Assembly (NCBI RefSeq): GCF_030285925.1
Contig: NZ_CP127251.1
Coordinates: 1 to 64,000 of the forward strand
Length of the DNA: 64,000 bases
Direction of reading: 5' to 3'
Source of the DNA: Devosia sp. YIM 151766
GTDB taxonomy: Bacteria > Pseudomonadota > Alphaproteobacteria > Rhizobiales > Devosiaceae
Shown here: positions 45,383-55,356 of the stretch, piece by piece
Layout of the letters: each line of letters opens with the position of its first letter
Position numbering within the stretch: position 1 is the stretch's first letter
The notes under the pieces: model-generated
Databases searched by the model: none
Seen by the model: the letters and a program-made list of their open reading frames with translations, nothing else
Told to the model about the DNA's origin: nothing
Made by a program: the position numbers and the translations under genes

Positions 45383-47167
45383 TTATTTCCGGGCTCGCGG
45401 CAGCACAATTGTAAAAACCGCCCCGGAACGATCCGTGCGGTTGTCGGCGCGGATCGTGCCCTTATGGGCGTCGACGATCTGCTTGGAAATCGACAGCCCC
45501 AGGCCGGAATGATTGCCGAAACTCTCATTGTCCGGCCTATCGGTATAGAAGCGCTGGAAGATGCGGCCGGCGTCGCCGGCAATGCCCGGGCCTTCGTCGC
45601 TGACGGTGACGGTGATGGCCTCGCCCTCGGTGGCGACGGCGACGGTCACCGTGCCGCCTTCGGGCGAGAAGGACACCGCATTGTCGATCAGATTGGCGAA
45701 GACCTGGGCCAGGCGGCTTTCATGGCCCTTGACCATGGTGGTGCCCCGCCCGAGCCGCTTGCCCATCGCCACCGCCACGTCGCGCCCGGCGGCGACGTCC
45801 TTCTGGATGGCGACCATGGCCTCGGCCAGCTTTTCCACATCGACCAGTTCGACGCTTTCGCGGGCCAGTTCGGCATCGAGCCGGCTGGCGCTGGAAATAT
45901 CGGTGATCAGGCGGTCGAGCCGCCTGACATCGTGCTGGATGATGTCGTTGAGCCGCTCGCGATCCTCGGCCTTTTTGGCCAGGGGCAGGGTTTCCACCGC
46001 CGAGCGCAGCGAGGTCAGAGGGTTCTTCAATTCATGGGCGACATCGGCGGCGAAGCGTTCGATAGCCTCGATCCGGTTGTAGAGCGCATCGGTCATGCGG
46101 CGCAGCGCCCCGGACAGATGCCCGATCTCGTCGGGGCGGTCGGTCAGGTCGGGAATTTCCGCCCGCGCATCGCCGCCCGTCTGTACCCGTTCAGCGGCCG
46201 CCGAAAGACGCCGCATCGGCCCGGCAATGGTGCCGGCCAGCAAGAGGGACAGCACGATCTGCACGCCGGCGGCGATCAGCGCGATGCGCAGCAGGCCCCA
46301 GCGCTCCTGGGCCACCACCGAATCGATGTCGCCCGGCGCGGTCGAGAGCAGGATGGCCCCGACAATGGCGCGCAGGCGCTGCACCGGCACCGCCACCGAC
46401 ACCACCAATTGCCCCTGCTTGTCCACCCGCACGAAATCGGCCGGCGCGCCCTGAAGCGCCGAGGCAACTTCGGGATAACGGGTGCCTTCATCGGCCTGAT
46501 ATTCCCGATAGGTGGGATAATTATCGCCCGGCGCCCACGAAACCAGCGCGTTCCACCAATCGGTGAGGAAGAAGCGCGGCCGCGTCGTGTCGATGGCCTG
46601 CCGCAGCACTTCGCCACGGGCATAGATATTGTCGCTGTCCAGGATCAGCAGGCCGCCCTGGTCATAGATGCGGGCGCGGGTGCGGGTAGGGGTGATGAGG
46701 TTGCGCAGCAGCGGCGCCACCCGTTCGGGATTGATGGGAAATTCCAGCGTCGGATCGTAGTAGAATAGCGGAGAGACATTGCCCCCCTGCGTGTCGAGCA
46801 GCCGGTCGGGATTGATGGAGATGATGTCGCTGTCCACCGTGGCCGAGGCGGCGATGGCCGCGGCGATGATCTCGCCCTGCACCCGCAGCGATTGCACCCG
46901 CGCATCGATCAGGCCGGCCCGCCATTGATTGAGATAGAGGATGCCCACGACCAGCACCAGCAGCCCCGCCATGTTGAGCACGACGATGCGGCGGGTCAGG
47001 CTGGAAAAGATGGCGAAATCGATAAAGCGCCTCACCGACCTGAAGAGCTTGGCGATGGGGCGCAGCAACAGACGGCGCTTGGTCCGGCCGGAGGGTTTGG
47101 GCGCTCCGGCCGGCTTCCCGTCATCCACGGGGCCGGGATCGTCGAACTGCGGATCGAGCGTGGCCAA
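45383..47167 (-). CDS. chvG: Sensor histidine kinase ChvG (ExoS)
   Basis: The 594-residue membrane kinase senses envelope stress, such as acidity, and controls ChvI. It has a basic N-terminus, TM1 (IVVLNMAGLLVLVVGILYL, about 62-80), a large periplasmic domain and TM2 near 305 (IALIAAGVQIVLSLLLAGTIAG). A HAMP segment with the ERVQTGGDAR region follows, then HisKA with His in FAADVAHELKNPLTSLRSAVE. The ATPase has NLIDNAVSFSPEGG, DEGPGI and SGLGLSISKQIVDAH. It is nine bases from chvI, in the classic Hyphomicrobiales order. Confidence 0.93.
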   Translation of the reverse strand: MATLDPQFDDPGPVDDGKPAGAPKPSGRTKRRLLLRPIAKLFRSVRRFIDFAIFSSLTRRIVVLNMAGLLVLVVGILYLNQWRAGLIDARVQSLRVQGEIIAAAIAASATVDSDIISINPDRLLDTQGGNVSPLFYYDPTLEFPINPERVAPLLRNLITPTRTRARIYDQGGLLILDSDNIYARGEVLRQAIDTTRPRFFLTDWWNALVSWAPGDNYPTYREYQADEGTRYPEVASALQGAPADFVRVDKQGQLVVSVAVPVQRLRAIVGAILLSTAPGDIDSVVAQERWGLLRIALIAAGVQIVLSLLLAGTIAGPMRRLSAAAERVQTGGDARAEIPDLTDRPDEIGHLSGALRRMTDALYNRIEAIERFAADVAHELKNPLTSLRSAVETLPLAKKAEDRERLNDIIQHDVRRLDRLITDISSASRLDAELARESVELVDVEKLAEAMVAIQKDVAAGRDVAVAMGKRLGRGTTMVKGHESRLAQVFANLIDNAVSFSPEGGTVTVAVATEGEAITVTVSDEGPGIAGDAGRIFQRFYTDRPDNESFGNHSGLGLSISKQIVDAHKGTIRADNRTDRSGAVFTIVLPRARK

Positions 47168-47175
47168 GGCCTGCC

Positions 47176-47892
47176 TTATTGCTCCTTGAAGCGATAGCCG
47201 ACGCCGTACAGCGTTTCGATCATCTCGAAATCGTCGTCCGTCGCCTTGAACTTCTTGCGCAGCCGCTTGATGTGGCTGTCGATGGTGCGGTCGTCGACAT
47301 AGACCTGGTCGTCATAGGCGGCGTCCATCAGCGCATTGCGCGACTTGACCACGCCGGGGCGCAGCGCCAAAGCCTGCAGGATCAGGAATTCGGTGACGGT
47401 CAGGGTGACGCGCTGTCCTTTCCAGGTGCAGGTATGGCGTTCCTCGTCCATGACCAGCGCCCCGCGTTCGATCAGCGCCTTGCTGGGGGTCGGTTCGGCG
47501 CCGCCATTGCCGCTGCCGGCGCCATCGCGGGGGGCGGAGCGGCGCAGGATCGCCTTGACCCGCTCCACCAGCAGGCGCTGGCTGAAGGGCTTGGTGATGA
47601 AATCGTCGGCGCCCATTTTGAGCCCGAACAATTCGTCGATCTCTTCATCCTTGGAGGTGAGGAAAATCACCGGCACATCGGATTTCTGCCGCAGGCGGCG
47701 GAGCAGTTCCATGCCGTCCATGCGCGGCATCTTGATGTCGAGAATGGCTAGGTCCGGCTTGTCGGTGGTCAGGCCTTCGAGGCCGGAGGCGCCGTCGGTA
47801 TAGGTGGCTACCTGATAACCCTCGGCTTCCAGGGTCAGGGAGACGGAGGTGAGAATATTGCGGTCGTCGTCCACCAGGGCGATCTTTGGCAT
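47176..47892 (-). CDS. chvI: Response regulator ChvI
   Basis: The 238-residue OmpR-type regulator has a receiver domain ([15 protein letters not shown]; phosphoacceptor in [33 protein letters not shown]). A winged-helix output domain follows ([30 protein letters not shown] ... [36 protein letters not shown]). An Ala/Gly-rich linker ([13 protein letters not shown]) joins the two. It leads the minus-strand operon and diverges from pckA, a known target in relatives. Confidence 0.95.
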   Translation of the reverse strand: MPKIALVDDDRNILTSVSLTLEAEGYQVATYTDGASGLEGLTTDKPDLAILDIKMPRMDGMELLRRLRQKSDVPVIFLTSKDEEIDELFGLKMGADDFITKPFSQRLLVERVKAILRRSAPRDGAGSGNGGAEPTPSKALIERGALVMDEERHTCTWKGQRVTLTVTEFLILQALALRPGVVKSRNALMDAAYDDQVYVDDRTIDSHIKRLRKKFKATDDDFEMIETLYGVGYRFKEQ

Positions 47893-48144
47893 GTTCTGCC
47901 TTTCTCTTCGTGACGCTGTCGTTTAATGAGGCGATCCCCTCGGGGCCGCAATTGGTGCGAACGTTCAAGCGACAATTACGCATTAAATAAGGCGGGGCCA
48001 AGTCTTGTGCCAGGGGTCGTCTTAGCCGAAAGGCGATGCAACTTCTGTCTTAAGACCCATTTGGGGATGGTTCGAGCCCGGTGCCGGCTCCTATTTTGCC
48101 CGCCATTGGCCGCCCAGGGATGAGGCGGCGCAGTGGAGGTCACT
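47893..48144. promoter_or_regulatory. Divergent promoter region chvI / pckA
   Basis: This 252-base gap contains the promoters of both operons. An AT-rich core around 47970-47990 (GACAATTACGCATTAAATAA) stands out against the GC-rich background. No -35/-10 pair or ChvI site could be assigned with confidence. Confidence 0.4.
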
Positions 48145-49737
48145 ATGACTGCGTTCGATCACCATATTCTTCGAACCGGACTTGCCGGCGCTGCCGCGCC
48201 GCTCGACGCCAACGCCAATGCCCCCGCTCTGGTTGCGGCGGCTATCGGCCAGGGCGGCGGGGTTCTGACGGCGGATGGGGCGCTTTCCGTCACCACCGGC
48301 GCCTTCACGGGCCGCTCGCCCCGGGACAAGTTCATCGTCCGCGATGCGCTGACCGAGGACCAGGTATGGTGGGACAATTCCGGTGCCATGAGCCCGGCCC
48401 ATTTCGACCTTCTGCTGGCCGATATCAAGACCCATCTCGCCGGCCAGAAACTGTTCCGCCAGGATCTGCTCGCCGGGGCAGATCCGCGCCATCAATATGA
48501 TGTCAGCGTGTTCACCCCCAGCGCCTGGCACGCTCTGTTCATCCGCAACCTGCTCATAAGGCGCGGCGAAGCCGTTCCGGCCGGCGCCGATACGGCCGCG
48601 GTCACCATCCTGCATGCACCGCTTCTGCAAGCCGACCCCGCCCGCCATGGCTGCCGCACCGGCACGGCGATCGCGCTCGACATGAGCCGCAACATCGTGC
48701 TCATCGCCGGTACGCTCTATGCCGGCGAGATCAAGAAATCGGTGTTCTCGCTGTTCAATTTCCACGCGCCCGCCCAAAACGTGCTGCCCATGCATTGCTC
48801 GGCCAATCTGGGGCCGGATGGCGAGACGGCTTTGTTCTTCGGGCTGTCGGGCACCGGCAAGACCACGCTCTCCAACGACCCCGCCCGTCCGCTGATCGGC
48901 GACGACGAGCACGGCTGGAGCGCGGATGGCGTCTTCAACCTCGAAGGGGGGTGCTACGCCAAGACTGTCAAGCTTTCGGCCAGTGCCGAGCCGGAGATTT
49001 TCGCAGCAACGCGCCGTTTCGGCACGGTTCTGGAAAATGTCGTGCTCGATGCTAACAATGTGCCAGCGTTCGACGACATAACGCTAACCGAAAACACACG
49101 CGCCGCCTATCCGATCGACGTGCTTCCCTCCATCGTCAGGGGCGGAATTGGCGGCGTGCCGAAGAGCGTCGTCTTTCTCACCGCCGACGCGTTCGGCGTG
49201 CTGCCGCCGCTGGCCCGGCTGACCCCGGAACAGGCGGTCTATCACTTCCTGTCGGGCTATACGGCCAAGGTCGCGGGCACCGAACGCGGCGTCACCGAGC
49301 CGCAAGCGACATTCTCCGCCTGTTTCGGCGCGCCCTTTATGCCTTTGCATCCAAGCGTTTACGGCGCGATGCTGGCCGAGCGGCTGCGCGCCAGCGGTGC
49401 GCAGGCCTGGCTGCTCAATACCGGCTGGACCGGCGGCGGCTACGGAACCGGCAAGCGCATCGACATCGCCTCGACCCGGCGCCTGCTGAATGCCGCGCTC
49501 GACGGGGTGCTCGACAAGGCCGATATGCGTCTCGACCCGCTATTCGGCTTCGAAGTGCCGCTGAACGTGCCCGGCGTCGACGAGCGCCTGCTCGATCCAA
49601 GGCAGACTTGGGAAAATGCCGACGAATATGACGTTCAATCTGCAAAATTGGTCGGTCTTTTCCGCAGCAATTTCAATAAGTTCGGTCCCGAAGCCAATGC
49701 CGAGGCCGGCCCGCGCCTGCAAATGGCGGCGGAGTGA
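48145..49737 (+). CDS. pckA: Phosphoenolpyruvate carboxykinase (ATP)
   Basis: PckA converts oxaloacetate to phosphoenolpyruvate in gluconeogenesis. The 530-residue protein has [15 protein letters not shown] near residue 52, the P-loop [12 protein letters not shown] near 235, and the metal-binding [25 protein letters not shown]-terminal [13 protein letters not shown] follows. GGAGG precedes ATG 48145; the frame opens at 48133. It stands opposite ChvG-ChvI, as is common in this order. Confidence 0.97.
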   Translation: MTAFDHHILRTGLAGAAAPLDANANAPALVAAAIGQGGGVLTADGALSVTTGAFTGRSPRDKFIVRDALTEDQVWWDNSGAMSPAHFDLLLADIKTHLAGQKLFRQDLLAGADPRHQYDVSVFTPSAWHALFIRNLLIRRGEAVPAGADTAAVTILHAPLLQADPARHGCRTGTAIALDMSRNIVLIAGTLYAGEIKKSVFSLFNFHAPAQNVLPMHCSANLGPDGETALFFGLSGTGKTTLSNDPARPLIGDDEHGWSADGVFNLEGGCYAKTVKLSASAEPEIFAATRRFGTVLENVVLDANNVPAFDDITLTENTRAAYPIDVLPSIVRGGIGGVPKSVVFLTADAFGVLPPLARLTPEQAVYHFLSGYTAKVAGTERGVTEPQATFSACFGAPFMPLHPSVYGAMLAERLRASGAQAWLLNTGWTGGGYGTGKRIDIASTRRLLNAALDGVLDKADMRLDPLFGFEVPLNVPGVDERLLDPRQTWENADEYDVQSAKLVGLFRSNFNKFGPEANAEAGPRLQMAAE

Positions 49738-49758
49738 TTGGCTCCTCAGTCATGGAAC

Positions 49759-49783
49759 AAAGGGCGCTTATGGCGCCCTTTTT
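49759..49783 (+). terminator. Intrinsic terminator after pckA
   Basis: A nine-base stem AAAGGGCGC / GCGCCCTTT with a five-base loop runs into five T residues, 21 bases after the pckA stop. The adenines in the first arm may let it also serve the convergent hydrolase gene. Confidence 0.9.
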
Positions 49784-49800
49784 CATGCCTGAAAAATCAC

Positions 49801-50691
49801 TCAGTTCGGCGAATAGAAGATATGGGAATCCACCGCCGCGACGCGCGAATAGGTGTGGGACCAGGACGGAGCAACGGCGCGCGTGTGATAATACAGCGCC
49901 GAGCCGGGCAACACGCCGATCTCCTTGCCGGTGGCGAATTCGGCATAGACCTGCTTGGCCAATTCCTTCGAACTGGCCCAGGCGCGGCGCTCGCCGGGCG
50001 TATCGTTACGGCCGTCGCAGGCAAAGGTGAACTGGCAGCGATAAAGGCCCCGATTGGCGTTCTGATAAATGACGCCGCACAGCGAATCGGGGAACTTGCT
50101 CGACCGGGCGCGGTTGACGATCACATTGGCGACGGCCAATTGCCCCTTGGCGCTTTCCCCGCGGGCTTCGTGATAGATGGCCTGGGCCAGGCAATCGCGC
50201 TCGGCATTGGCGGTTTCGATGCGCTTGGCCATCGGCTGGTAATCGGTCTCGACATAGGCAGCCAGCATGTGGGACGTCACCGAAGCCTGCGGGCGCGGGG
50301 CCGGCTCGGTGAAGCTGGCAATGGCCGAAAGCGCGTTATTGCCACCGAAAGAGGCGTGGCTGATATAGCCCATCAACAGATCCTGCGTGAGCTCGGGCCG
50401 CGGTCCGGCCAAGGTCACGTCGACGGCGCGCAGGGCCTGCTGGCGCTGGGCGTAATTGGCGAGCAGTTCCGGTGTCAGCGCCAGCTCCTCTGGCGCCAAA
50501 GGCACCAGGGTCGGCCCGAGGGCCGGCTGCGCCCGCAATGCGGCGACAGCTTCGGGCACCGGTAGGGGTAGAGCGATATTGGTGTCGGCATGGGCCGGAG
50601 AAAGGGTGACGAACAGCACCAAGGCGGCGGCGCACAGCGCCAATATTGGCGAAAGGGCGCGCGCGATAATCTGCTGCCGGTCCGATCTCAA
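49801..50691 (-). CDS. SleB-type cell wall hydrolase
   Basis: The protein has an N-terminal signal or anchor helix (ALSPILALCAAALVLFVTLSPAHA), an Ala/Pro-rich middle, and a C-terminal hydrolase_2 (SleB) domain. Domain landmarks are ERDCLAQAIYHEARGESAKGQLAVANVIVNRARSSKFPD, CGVIYQNANRG and YYHTRAVAPSWS. The catalytic Glu is in YHEARGE. It probably remodels peptidoglycan. No early ATG exists near the signal; TTG 50691 puts it at the N-terminus, while the frame itself is open to 50784. Confidence 0.88.
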   Translation of the reverse strand: MRSDRQQIIARALSPILALCAAALVLFVTLSPAHADTNIALPLPVPEAVAALRAQPALGPTLVPLAPEELALTPELLANYAQRQQALRAVDVTLAGPRPELTQDLLMGYISHASFGGNNALSAIASFTEPAPRPQASVTSHMLAAYVETDYQPMAKRIETANAERDCLAQAIYHEARGESAKGQLAVANVIVNRARSSKFPDSLCGVIYQNANRGLYRCQFTFACDGRNDTPGERRAWASSKELAKQVYAEFATGKEIGVLPGSALYYHTRAVAPSWSHTYSRVAAVDSHIFYSPN

Positions 50692-50977
50692 TGCCCCGTC
50701 CTTACTCGTGAGTCCTGCCGGCCATATCCGGCGGACCTTCTTTTCCAGGGGCCAAGGGCGCCCTGTTGCTTCCCGGCGGCACACTAACCAAGGCGTGGCC
50801 AGGATGGAAGCCAGAATTTACGGCTGGTTAACCATAAACTTTAGCAACTTAAGGCAGGGTTAATGGAGGCGGGCTCTGGAAGAAACCCTTGATTTCAAAG
50901 GATTTTAGACGTGCTGAACCGAACCTTGCCCGATTGGATAAGATTTTATCCATTAGCGCGGATGGTTAATCGGGTCC

Positions 50978-51661
50978 TCAGCGGCGCGGAAAAGCCGCCT
51001 GGTGCACATGCATCAGGCTCTGGGTGACGAGGATACCCAAAGCCTCGATTTCGGCATTGGGGCTCACCAGATCGGGCACCATGACGGTCTGCATGCCCGC
51101 CGCATGGGCGGCGTGCACGCCGGCATGACTGTCTTCCAGCGCCAGGCAAAGGGCGGGCTCGATCCCGAGGCGTTTGGCGGCGGTGAGATAAGGTTCGGGA
51201 TGCGGCTTGGGATGAACCACATCGTCCCGCGTCACCACGGTTTCGAACAGCTCCAGCAGGCCGGCGGCGTTCAAATGGTGTTCGGCGTGCGGATTGCGCG
51301 AGGAGGTGGCGACGGCGACGGGGATGCCGCGGTCCCGCAATTCCACGATGAAATCCCGTGCCCCCGGCTTGACGGGCACGCCGGCATGGCTGCGCTCGCG
51401 CATGATGACGCGGCATTTCTCGTCGAACAGCGAATAGGGAAAGGCGACGCCATAGGCTTCGATCAGCAGCCGATTGGTGTGTTCATGGCTGGAGCCGACC
51501 ATGGAGCGGTGGACATCGTCGGTCATCTCGAAGCCGAGCTCGGTGCAGACATCATAGACGATGTCGCGGAACACCGCCTCGGTATCGAGCAGCGTACCAT
51601 CCATATCGAAAATGGCGGCCTGGAAGGGGCGAAGGGGGAGAATGTCGGAAAGAATAGTCAT
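50978..51661 (-). CDS. HAD-superfamily hydrolase (phosphoglycolate phosphatase-like)
   Basis: The 227-residue protein is a HAD subfamily IA phosphatase. Motif I is IFDMDGTLLDTEAVF with the nucleophilic Asp, motif II VAVATSSRNP, motif III the Lys in HPKPHPEPYLTAA, and motif IV LALEDSHAGVHAAHAAGM. The cap helices suggest a small phosphomonoester such as a sugar phosphate or phosphoglycolate. ATG 51661 is used; the frame extends to 51712. It is divergent from selO. Confidence 0.9.
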   Translation of the reverse strand: MTILSDILPLRPFQAAIFDMDGTLLDTEAVFRDIVYDVCTELGFEMTDDVHRSMVGSSHEHTNRLLIEAYGVAFPYSLFDEKCRVIMRERSHAGVPVKPGARDFIVELRDRGIPVAVATSSRNPHAEHHLNAAGLLELFETVVTRDDVVHPKPHPEPYLTAAKRLGIEPALCLALEDSHAGVHAAHAAGMQTVMVPDLVSPNAEIEALGILVTQSLMHVHQAAFPRR

Positions 51662-51765
51662 TTTCGAACATATAGGCCCGTTCCGCGATATTCGCCAGAC
51701 CGGGCAGAGCAAGGCGGCCTTGCAAGGGCGACGAACCTGCGGCCTCGTGCTAGCGTTTAGCGATC

Positions 51766-53175
51766 ATGTCTGATTTTCGCCCCACAAGCCGCCATGAGGA
51801 ACTGGGCAACGCTTTCTTCGATCGCGTCGCCCCGGCCGATTTCCCCAAAACCATACTCCGCCACCGCGACCGGCGCTGGGCGAAGCGCCTCGGCCTGGAC
51901 GCGCTCAGCGACAGCCAATGGCTGAGCCATTTCGGCCGTTTCGAACCTCTGCCCGGCTCGCTGCCGCAGCCCCTTTCCCTGCGCTATCACGGCCATCAAT
52001 TCCGCAGCTACAATGCCGATCTGGGCGACGGACGCGGGTTTCTCTTTGCCCAATGTATCGACCCCGAAGATGGTCGTCTGCTCGATTTCGGCACCAAGGG
52101 CAGCGGCAAGACGCCATGGTCGCGCGGCGGCGACGGGCGGCTGACGCTCAAGGGCGGGATGCGCGAAGTCCTCGCCACCGAGATGCTCGAGGCGCTGGGC
52201 GTCTATACGTCCAAGAGCTTTGCGCTGGTCGAGACCGGCGAGCAGCTCTGGCGCGGCGACGAACCCTCGCCGACCCGCTCCGCCGTATTGACGCGGCTGA
52301 GCCACAGCCATATCCGCATCGGCACCTTCCAGCGGCTGGCCTATCTGGAGGACAAGGACAATCTGGCGCTGCTGGTCGATTATTGCATCGCCAATTATTA
52401 TCCCGAACTGGCGACAGCCGAGGACAGGGCCGCGGCGTTCCTCGAGGCCGTCACCGTCAATGTCGCCCGGCTCGGCGCACAGTGGATCGCCGCGGGCTTC
52501 GTGCATGGCGTGCTCAACACCGACAATATCAACATTACCGGCGAGAGCTTCGATTACGGCCCCTGGCGGTTCCTGCCGCATTACGATCCCGGCTTTACCG
52601 CCGCCTATTTCGACGAGACCGGGCTCTATGCCTTTGGCCGGCAACCGGACACCCTCGCCTGGAACCTGACGCGGCTGGCCGAATGCCTTTTGCCGCTCTC
52701 CTCGATCGAGAAGCTGGAGCCGGCGCTCAACCTTGTCTGGCCGGCTTTCCGGGAGCAATTGCCGATCCAGATGCTGCGACGGCTTGGTTTGGTGCCGCGC
52801 GGGGTCGAGGAGGATAGCGCCTTCGTCACCGCCCTGTTCGGCTTTCTCTCCCACAGCCGGGCGCCTTACGAGCAATTCTTCTTCGATTGGCGCGGCGGCG
52901 CGCTGAGCACCGAACGGGCGGCAGCCAGCCCCTCGGCCGAACATTATGCCGGCGAAGCCTTCCGTCCGGTTGCCGATCTGCTGGAGGCCTATGCGCCGTC
53001 AGGCGACGTCAATCTGGACCATGCCTATTTCGCCCACGCCCGCCCGCGCACCATGCTGATCGACGAGGTGGAAGCCATCTGGGCGCCGATTGCCGAAAGC
53101 GATGACTGGGCCTCGTTCGAAAGCACTCTTTCCGAAATCGCCCAAATGCGCCATGCCTATGGAATATTGCCCTGA
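51766..53175 (+). CDS. selO: Protein adenylyltransferase SelO
   Basis: SelO (YdiU, UPF0061) is a pseudokinase-fold enzyme that transfers AMP to proteins and helps in oxidative-stress responses. The 469-residue protein has YHGHQFRSYNADLGDGRG, the GTKGSGKTPWSRGGDGRLTLKGGMREVLATEML region, and the active-site HGVLNTDNINITGESFDYGPWRF. It lacks the C-terminal Cys or Sec of some eukaryotic forms, as is usual in bacteria. Start ATG 51766 is supported by the typical N-terminus. Confidence 0.94.
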   Translation: MSDFRPTSRHEELGNAFFDRVAPADFPKTILRHRDRRWAKRLGLDALSDSQWLSHFGRFEPLPGSLPQPLSLRYHGHQFRSYNADLGDGRGFLFAQCIDPEDGRLLDFGTKGSGKTPWSRGGDGRLTLKGGMREVLATEMLEALGVYTSKSFALVETGEQLWRGDEPSPTRSAVLTRLSHSHIRIGTFQRLAYLEDKDNLALLVDYCIANYYPELATAEDRAAAFLEAVTVNVARLGAQWIAAGFVHGVLNTDNINITGESFDYGPWRFLPHYDPGFTAAYFDETGLYAFGRQPDTLAWNLTRLAECLLPLSSIEKLEPALNLVWPAFREQLPIQMLRRLGLVPRGVEEDSAFVTALFGFLSHSRAPYEQFFFDWRGGALSTERAAASPSAEHYAGEAFRPVADLLEAYAPSGDVNLDHAYFAHARPRTMLIDEVEAIWAPIAESDDWASFESTLSEIAQMRHAYGILP

Positions 53176-53222
53176 CATTGTCTTGGCCGGATGACGGTGA
53201 TGGCGAAACGGAGACCGAACAC

Positions 53223-53777
53223 ATGCCGATCTATTCGCTCAATGGCGTTGCGCCGCAGATCGATCCGGAAGTGGGCTTCATCGCCCCCAACGCCGTGCTG
53301 GTCGGCGACGTGGTGATCGGCTCGGAAGTCGGCATCTGGTTCGGGGTGGTGGCGCGGGGCGATATCGAGCGCATCGCCATCGGCGCCCGCACCAATGTGC
53401 AGGAAAATTGCGTGCTCCACACCGATAAAGGCTATCCGCTGGTGATCGGGGACAATGTCACCATCGGCCATGGCGCCATCGTGCATGGCTGCACCATTGG
53501 CGACAACAGCCTGATCGGCATGGGGGCCACCGTACTCAATGGCGCAAAAATCGGCCGGAACTGCCTGATCGGCGCCAATGCGCTGGTAACCGAGAACAAG
53601 GTCATCCCCGACAATAGCTTGGTCATGGGCGCGCCGGCCAAGGTGGTGCGGGAAATCGACGAAGACGGCGTCACGGCGCTGGCCGCTTCGGCCGAGCGCT
53701 ATGTCCAGAACGCCCGGCGCTTCGCTGCAGGCATGAAGCCGGTGGATGGCGGCGAACCGGCTTTCGATCCGGCTTAA
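53223..53777 (+). CDS. Gamma-carbonic anhydrase family protein (YrdA-like)
   Basis: The 184-residue protein forms a left-handed beta-helix of hexapeptide repeats. Metal-binding histidines appear in NCVLHTDKGYP and VTIGHGAIVHGCTIGDN; ARGDIERIAIGARTNVQENC is also typical. Many such proteins are zinc-binding but weakly active. ATG 53223 gives the standard MPIYSLNG N-terminus; the frame begins at 53178. It follows selO by 47 bases. Confidence 0.92.
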   Translation: MPIYSLNGVAPQIDPEVGFIAPNAVLVGDVVIGSEVGIWFGVVARGDIERIAIGARTNVQENCVLHTDKGYPLVIGDNVTIGHGAIVHGCTIGDNSLIGMGATVLNGAKIGRNCLIGANALVTENKVIPDNSLVMGAPAKVVREIDEDGVTALAASAERYVQNARRFAAGMKPVDGGEPAFDPA

Positions 53778-53820
53778 CCCGTTTCACGTGATAGACCGCT
53801 TCCATCAAACCATAAACACT

Positions 53821-55233
53821 CTAGCCAATCTCGTATGGCACCACACTGCGCCGATCCGGCGGCACCGAGATCGCCGCCGCCAGGGGCGGCACGGCGCGTT
53901 GCGGGCAATTGCGCCGCTCGCAGATGCGGCAGGATATGCCGATAGGCTCGAAGCTGGCTTTGCCGATATCGAGATCGTCGGCATAGATCAGGCGGCCGGC
54001 ATGGCTGATTTCGCAGCCCAGCGCATAGGCATAGCGGCGCGTAGTGCCGCGATAGCCGCCCATGCGCTTTTCACTCGACCAGGCCAGGCAGAGATAGCTC
54101 TTGCCATCCGGCGTCTCGGCCAATTGCCGGATGATCTGCCCATGCGCCTCGAAGGCGCGGTGAACGTTCCATAGCGGGCAGGCGCCGCCGAAACGGGCGA
54201 ATTGCAAGGCCGTGGCCGAATGGCGCTTGGTGATGGTGCCCGCCGCGTCGACCCGCGCGAAGAAGAAGGGCACGCCGCGCTCGCGCGGGCGTTGCATGGT
54301 GGAGAGGCGATGCGCCACCTGTTCGAGACTGGCGCCGAAGACACGGGCCAGTTCCTCGATGTCGAAGCGGTAGCCATCGGCGGCCCTGAGAAAGGCGCCA
54401 TAGGGCATTTGTAGCGCCCCGGCGAAATAATTGGTGAGGCCCATGCGGGCAATGGCGCGGGCCTCTTGCGCCTTGAAGCTGGCGCCGTCCAGCAAGCTGT
54501 CGAGCAGGGTCGCCTGTTCGAGCCCGCCCAGCACATTGGCGATGCGGAAGAACTGGCTGGAGGGTTCGAGATGCTCGTTGACCCACAGCGTGCGGTTGAC
54601 CCGGTCGAATTCCACCAGCCTTTCGCCGCTGGCCGGCGGGCTCATGACGACGCGGATATTGTGCATTTCCGCACAATAATCGATCAGCCGCCGCAGCCGA
54701 TAAGGCCCGAACGCCCCCAATTCGTCCGCCATGGTCTCGGCGGCGCGGTCCAGCGGGTCGATGTAATTGTCGGCATAGTGGAAGAAGTCGCGCACTTCCT
54801 CATAGGCCGTCGTCACCCCGCTCTGCGGGTCGCGTGACAGGGCGGCATCCATGCCGGCGAGACGCTCATTGGTTTTTCGATAGGCTTCATAGAGCGCCAG
54901 CACCGCCCGGGCCATGTCCGGCGCATTGCTGGCGACGCTTTTCAATTCCTGCAGATTGGGCACTGCCTCCCCGAAGACCGGATCGGCCAGAGCCTCGCGC
55001 AGATCGACCGCCAGCCGGTCCGAGGCATCGGTAGCGAGGTTGGTGAGATCGAGATTGAAGTTTTCGGCCAGCGCCAGCATCACCGAGGCGGTCAGCGGCC
55101 GCTGATTGGATTCGAGCTGGTTGACATAGGAGGCGGAAATATCCAGCCGCGCCGCCAGTTCCGCCTGGGTCAATTTATGCAGCGCGCGCAGCGCCCGCAG
55201 CCGCGCGCCGGCAAAGACCTTTCTGGGAGCCAA
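53821..55233 (-). CDS. PccR-type XRE regulator of short-chain acyl-CoA metabolism
   Basis: The 470-residue regulator starts with an XRE helix-turn-helix ([37 protein letters not shown]). An IrrE/DUF955-like middle follows (about 170-300), then a DUF2083 C-terminus with a Cys cluster, [19 protein letters not shown]. The HExxH zinc motif of active ImmA/IrrE peptidases is missing here ([13 protein letters not shown]), as expected for ligand-sensing relatives such as PccR. Translation seems to start at TTG 55233, the only site at the family N-terminus ([16 protein letters not shown]). It diverges from pccB and probably controls it. Confidence 0.85.
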   Translation of the reverse strand: MAPRKVFAGARLRALRALHKLTQAELAARLDISASYVNQLESNQRPLTASVMLALAENFNLDLTNLATDASDRLAVDLREALADPVFGEAVPNLQELKSVASNAPDMARAVLALYEAYRKTNERLAGMDAALSRDPQSGVTTAYEEVRDFFHYADNYIDPLDRAAETMADELGAFGPYRLRRLIDYCAEMHNIRVVMSPPASGERLVEFDRVNRTLWVNEHLEPSSQFFRIANVLGGLEQATLLDSLLDGASFKAQEARAIARMGLTNYFAGALQMPYGAFLRAADGYRFDIEELARVFGASLEQVAHRLSTMQRPRERGVPFFFARVDAAGTITKRHSATALQFARFGGACPLWNVHRAFEAHGQIIRQLAETPDGKSYLCLAWSSEKRMGGYRGTTRRYAYALGCEISHAGRLIYADDLDIGKASFEPIGISCRICERRNCPQRAVPPLAAAISVPPDRRSVVPYEIG

Positions 55234-55234
55234 G

Positions 55235-55280
55235 ATTACAAATCCACAAAATTACAACAATGCCGCTGTGTGATTGTAAC
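55235..55280. promoter_or_regulatory. AT-rich operator candidates between pccR-like gene and pccB
   Basis: ATTACAA occurs twice, at 55235-55241 and 55251-55257 (16-base spacing), and an inverted TTGTAA lies at 55274-55279. The AT-rich pattern is unusual for this genome. PccR-type regulators are known to bind short direct AT-rich repeats near these genes; the exact motif here is not the published TTTGCAAA. Confidence 0.45.
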
Positions 55281-55356
55281 AGACTCGCCCTTTCCTGTCT
55301 TGGGCCATCGGGCAAGGAACGCTAGTCTGCAAGGACGCAGAACCGGGAGGCCGCCC

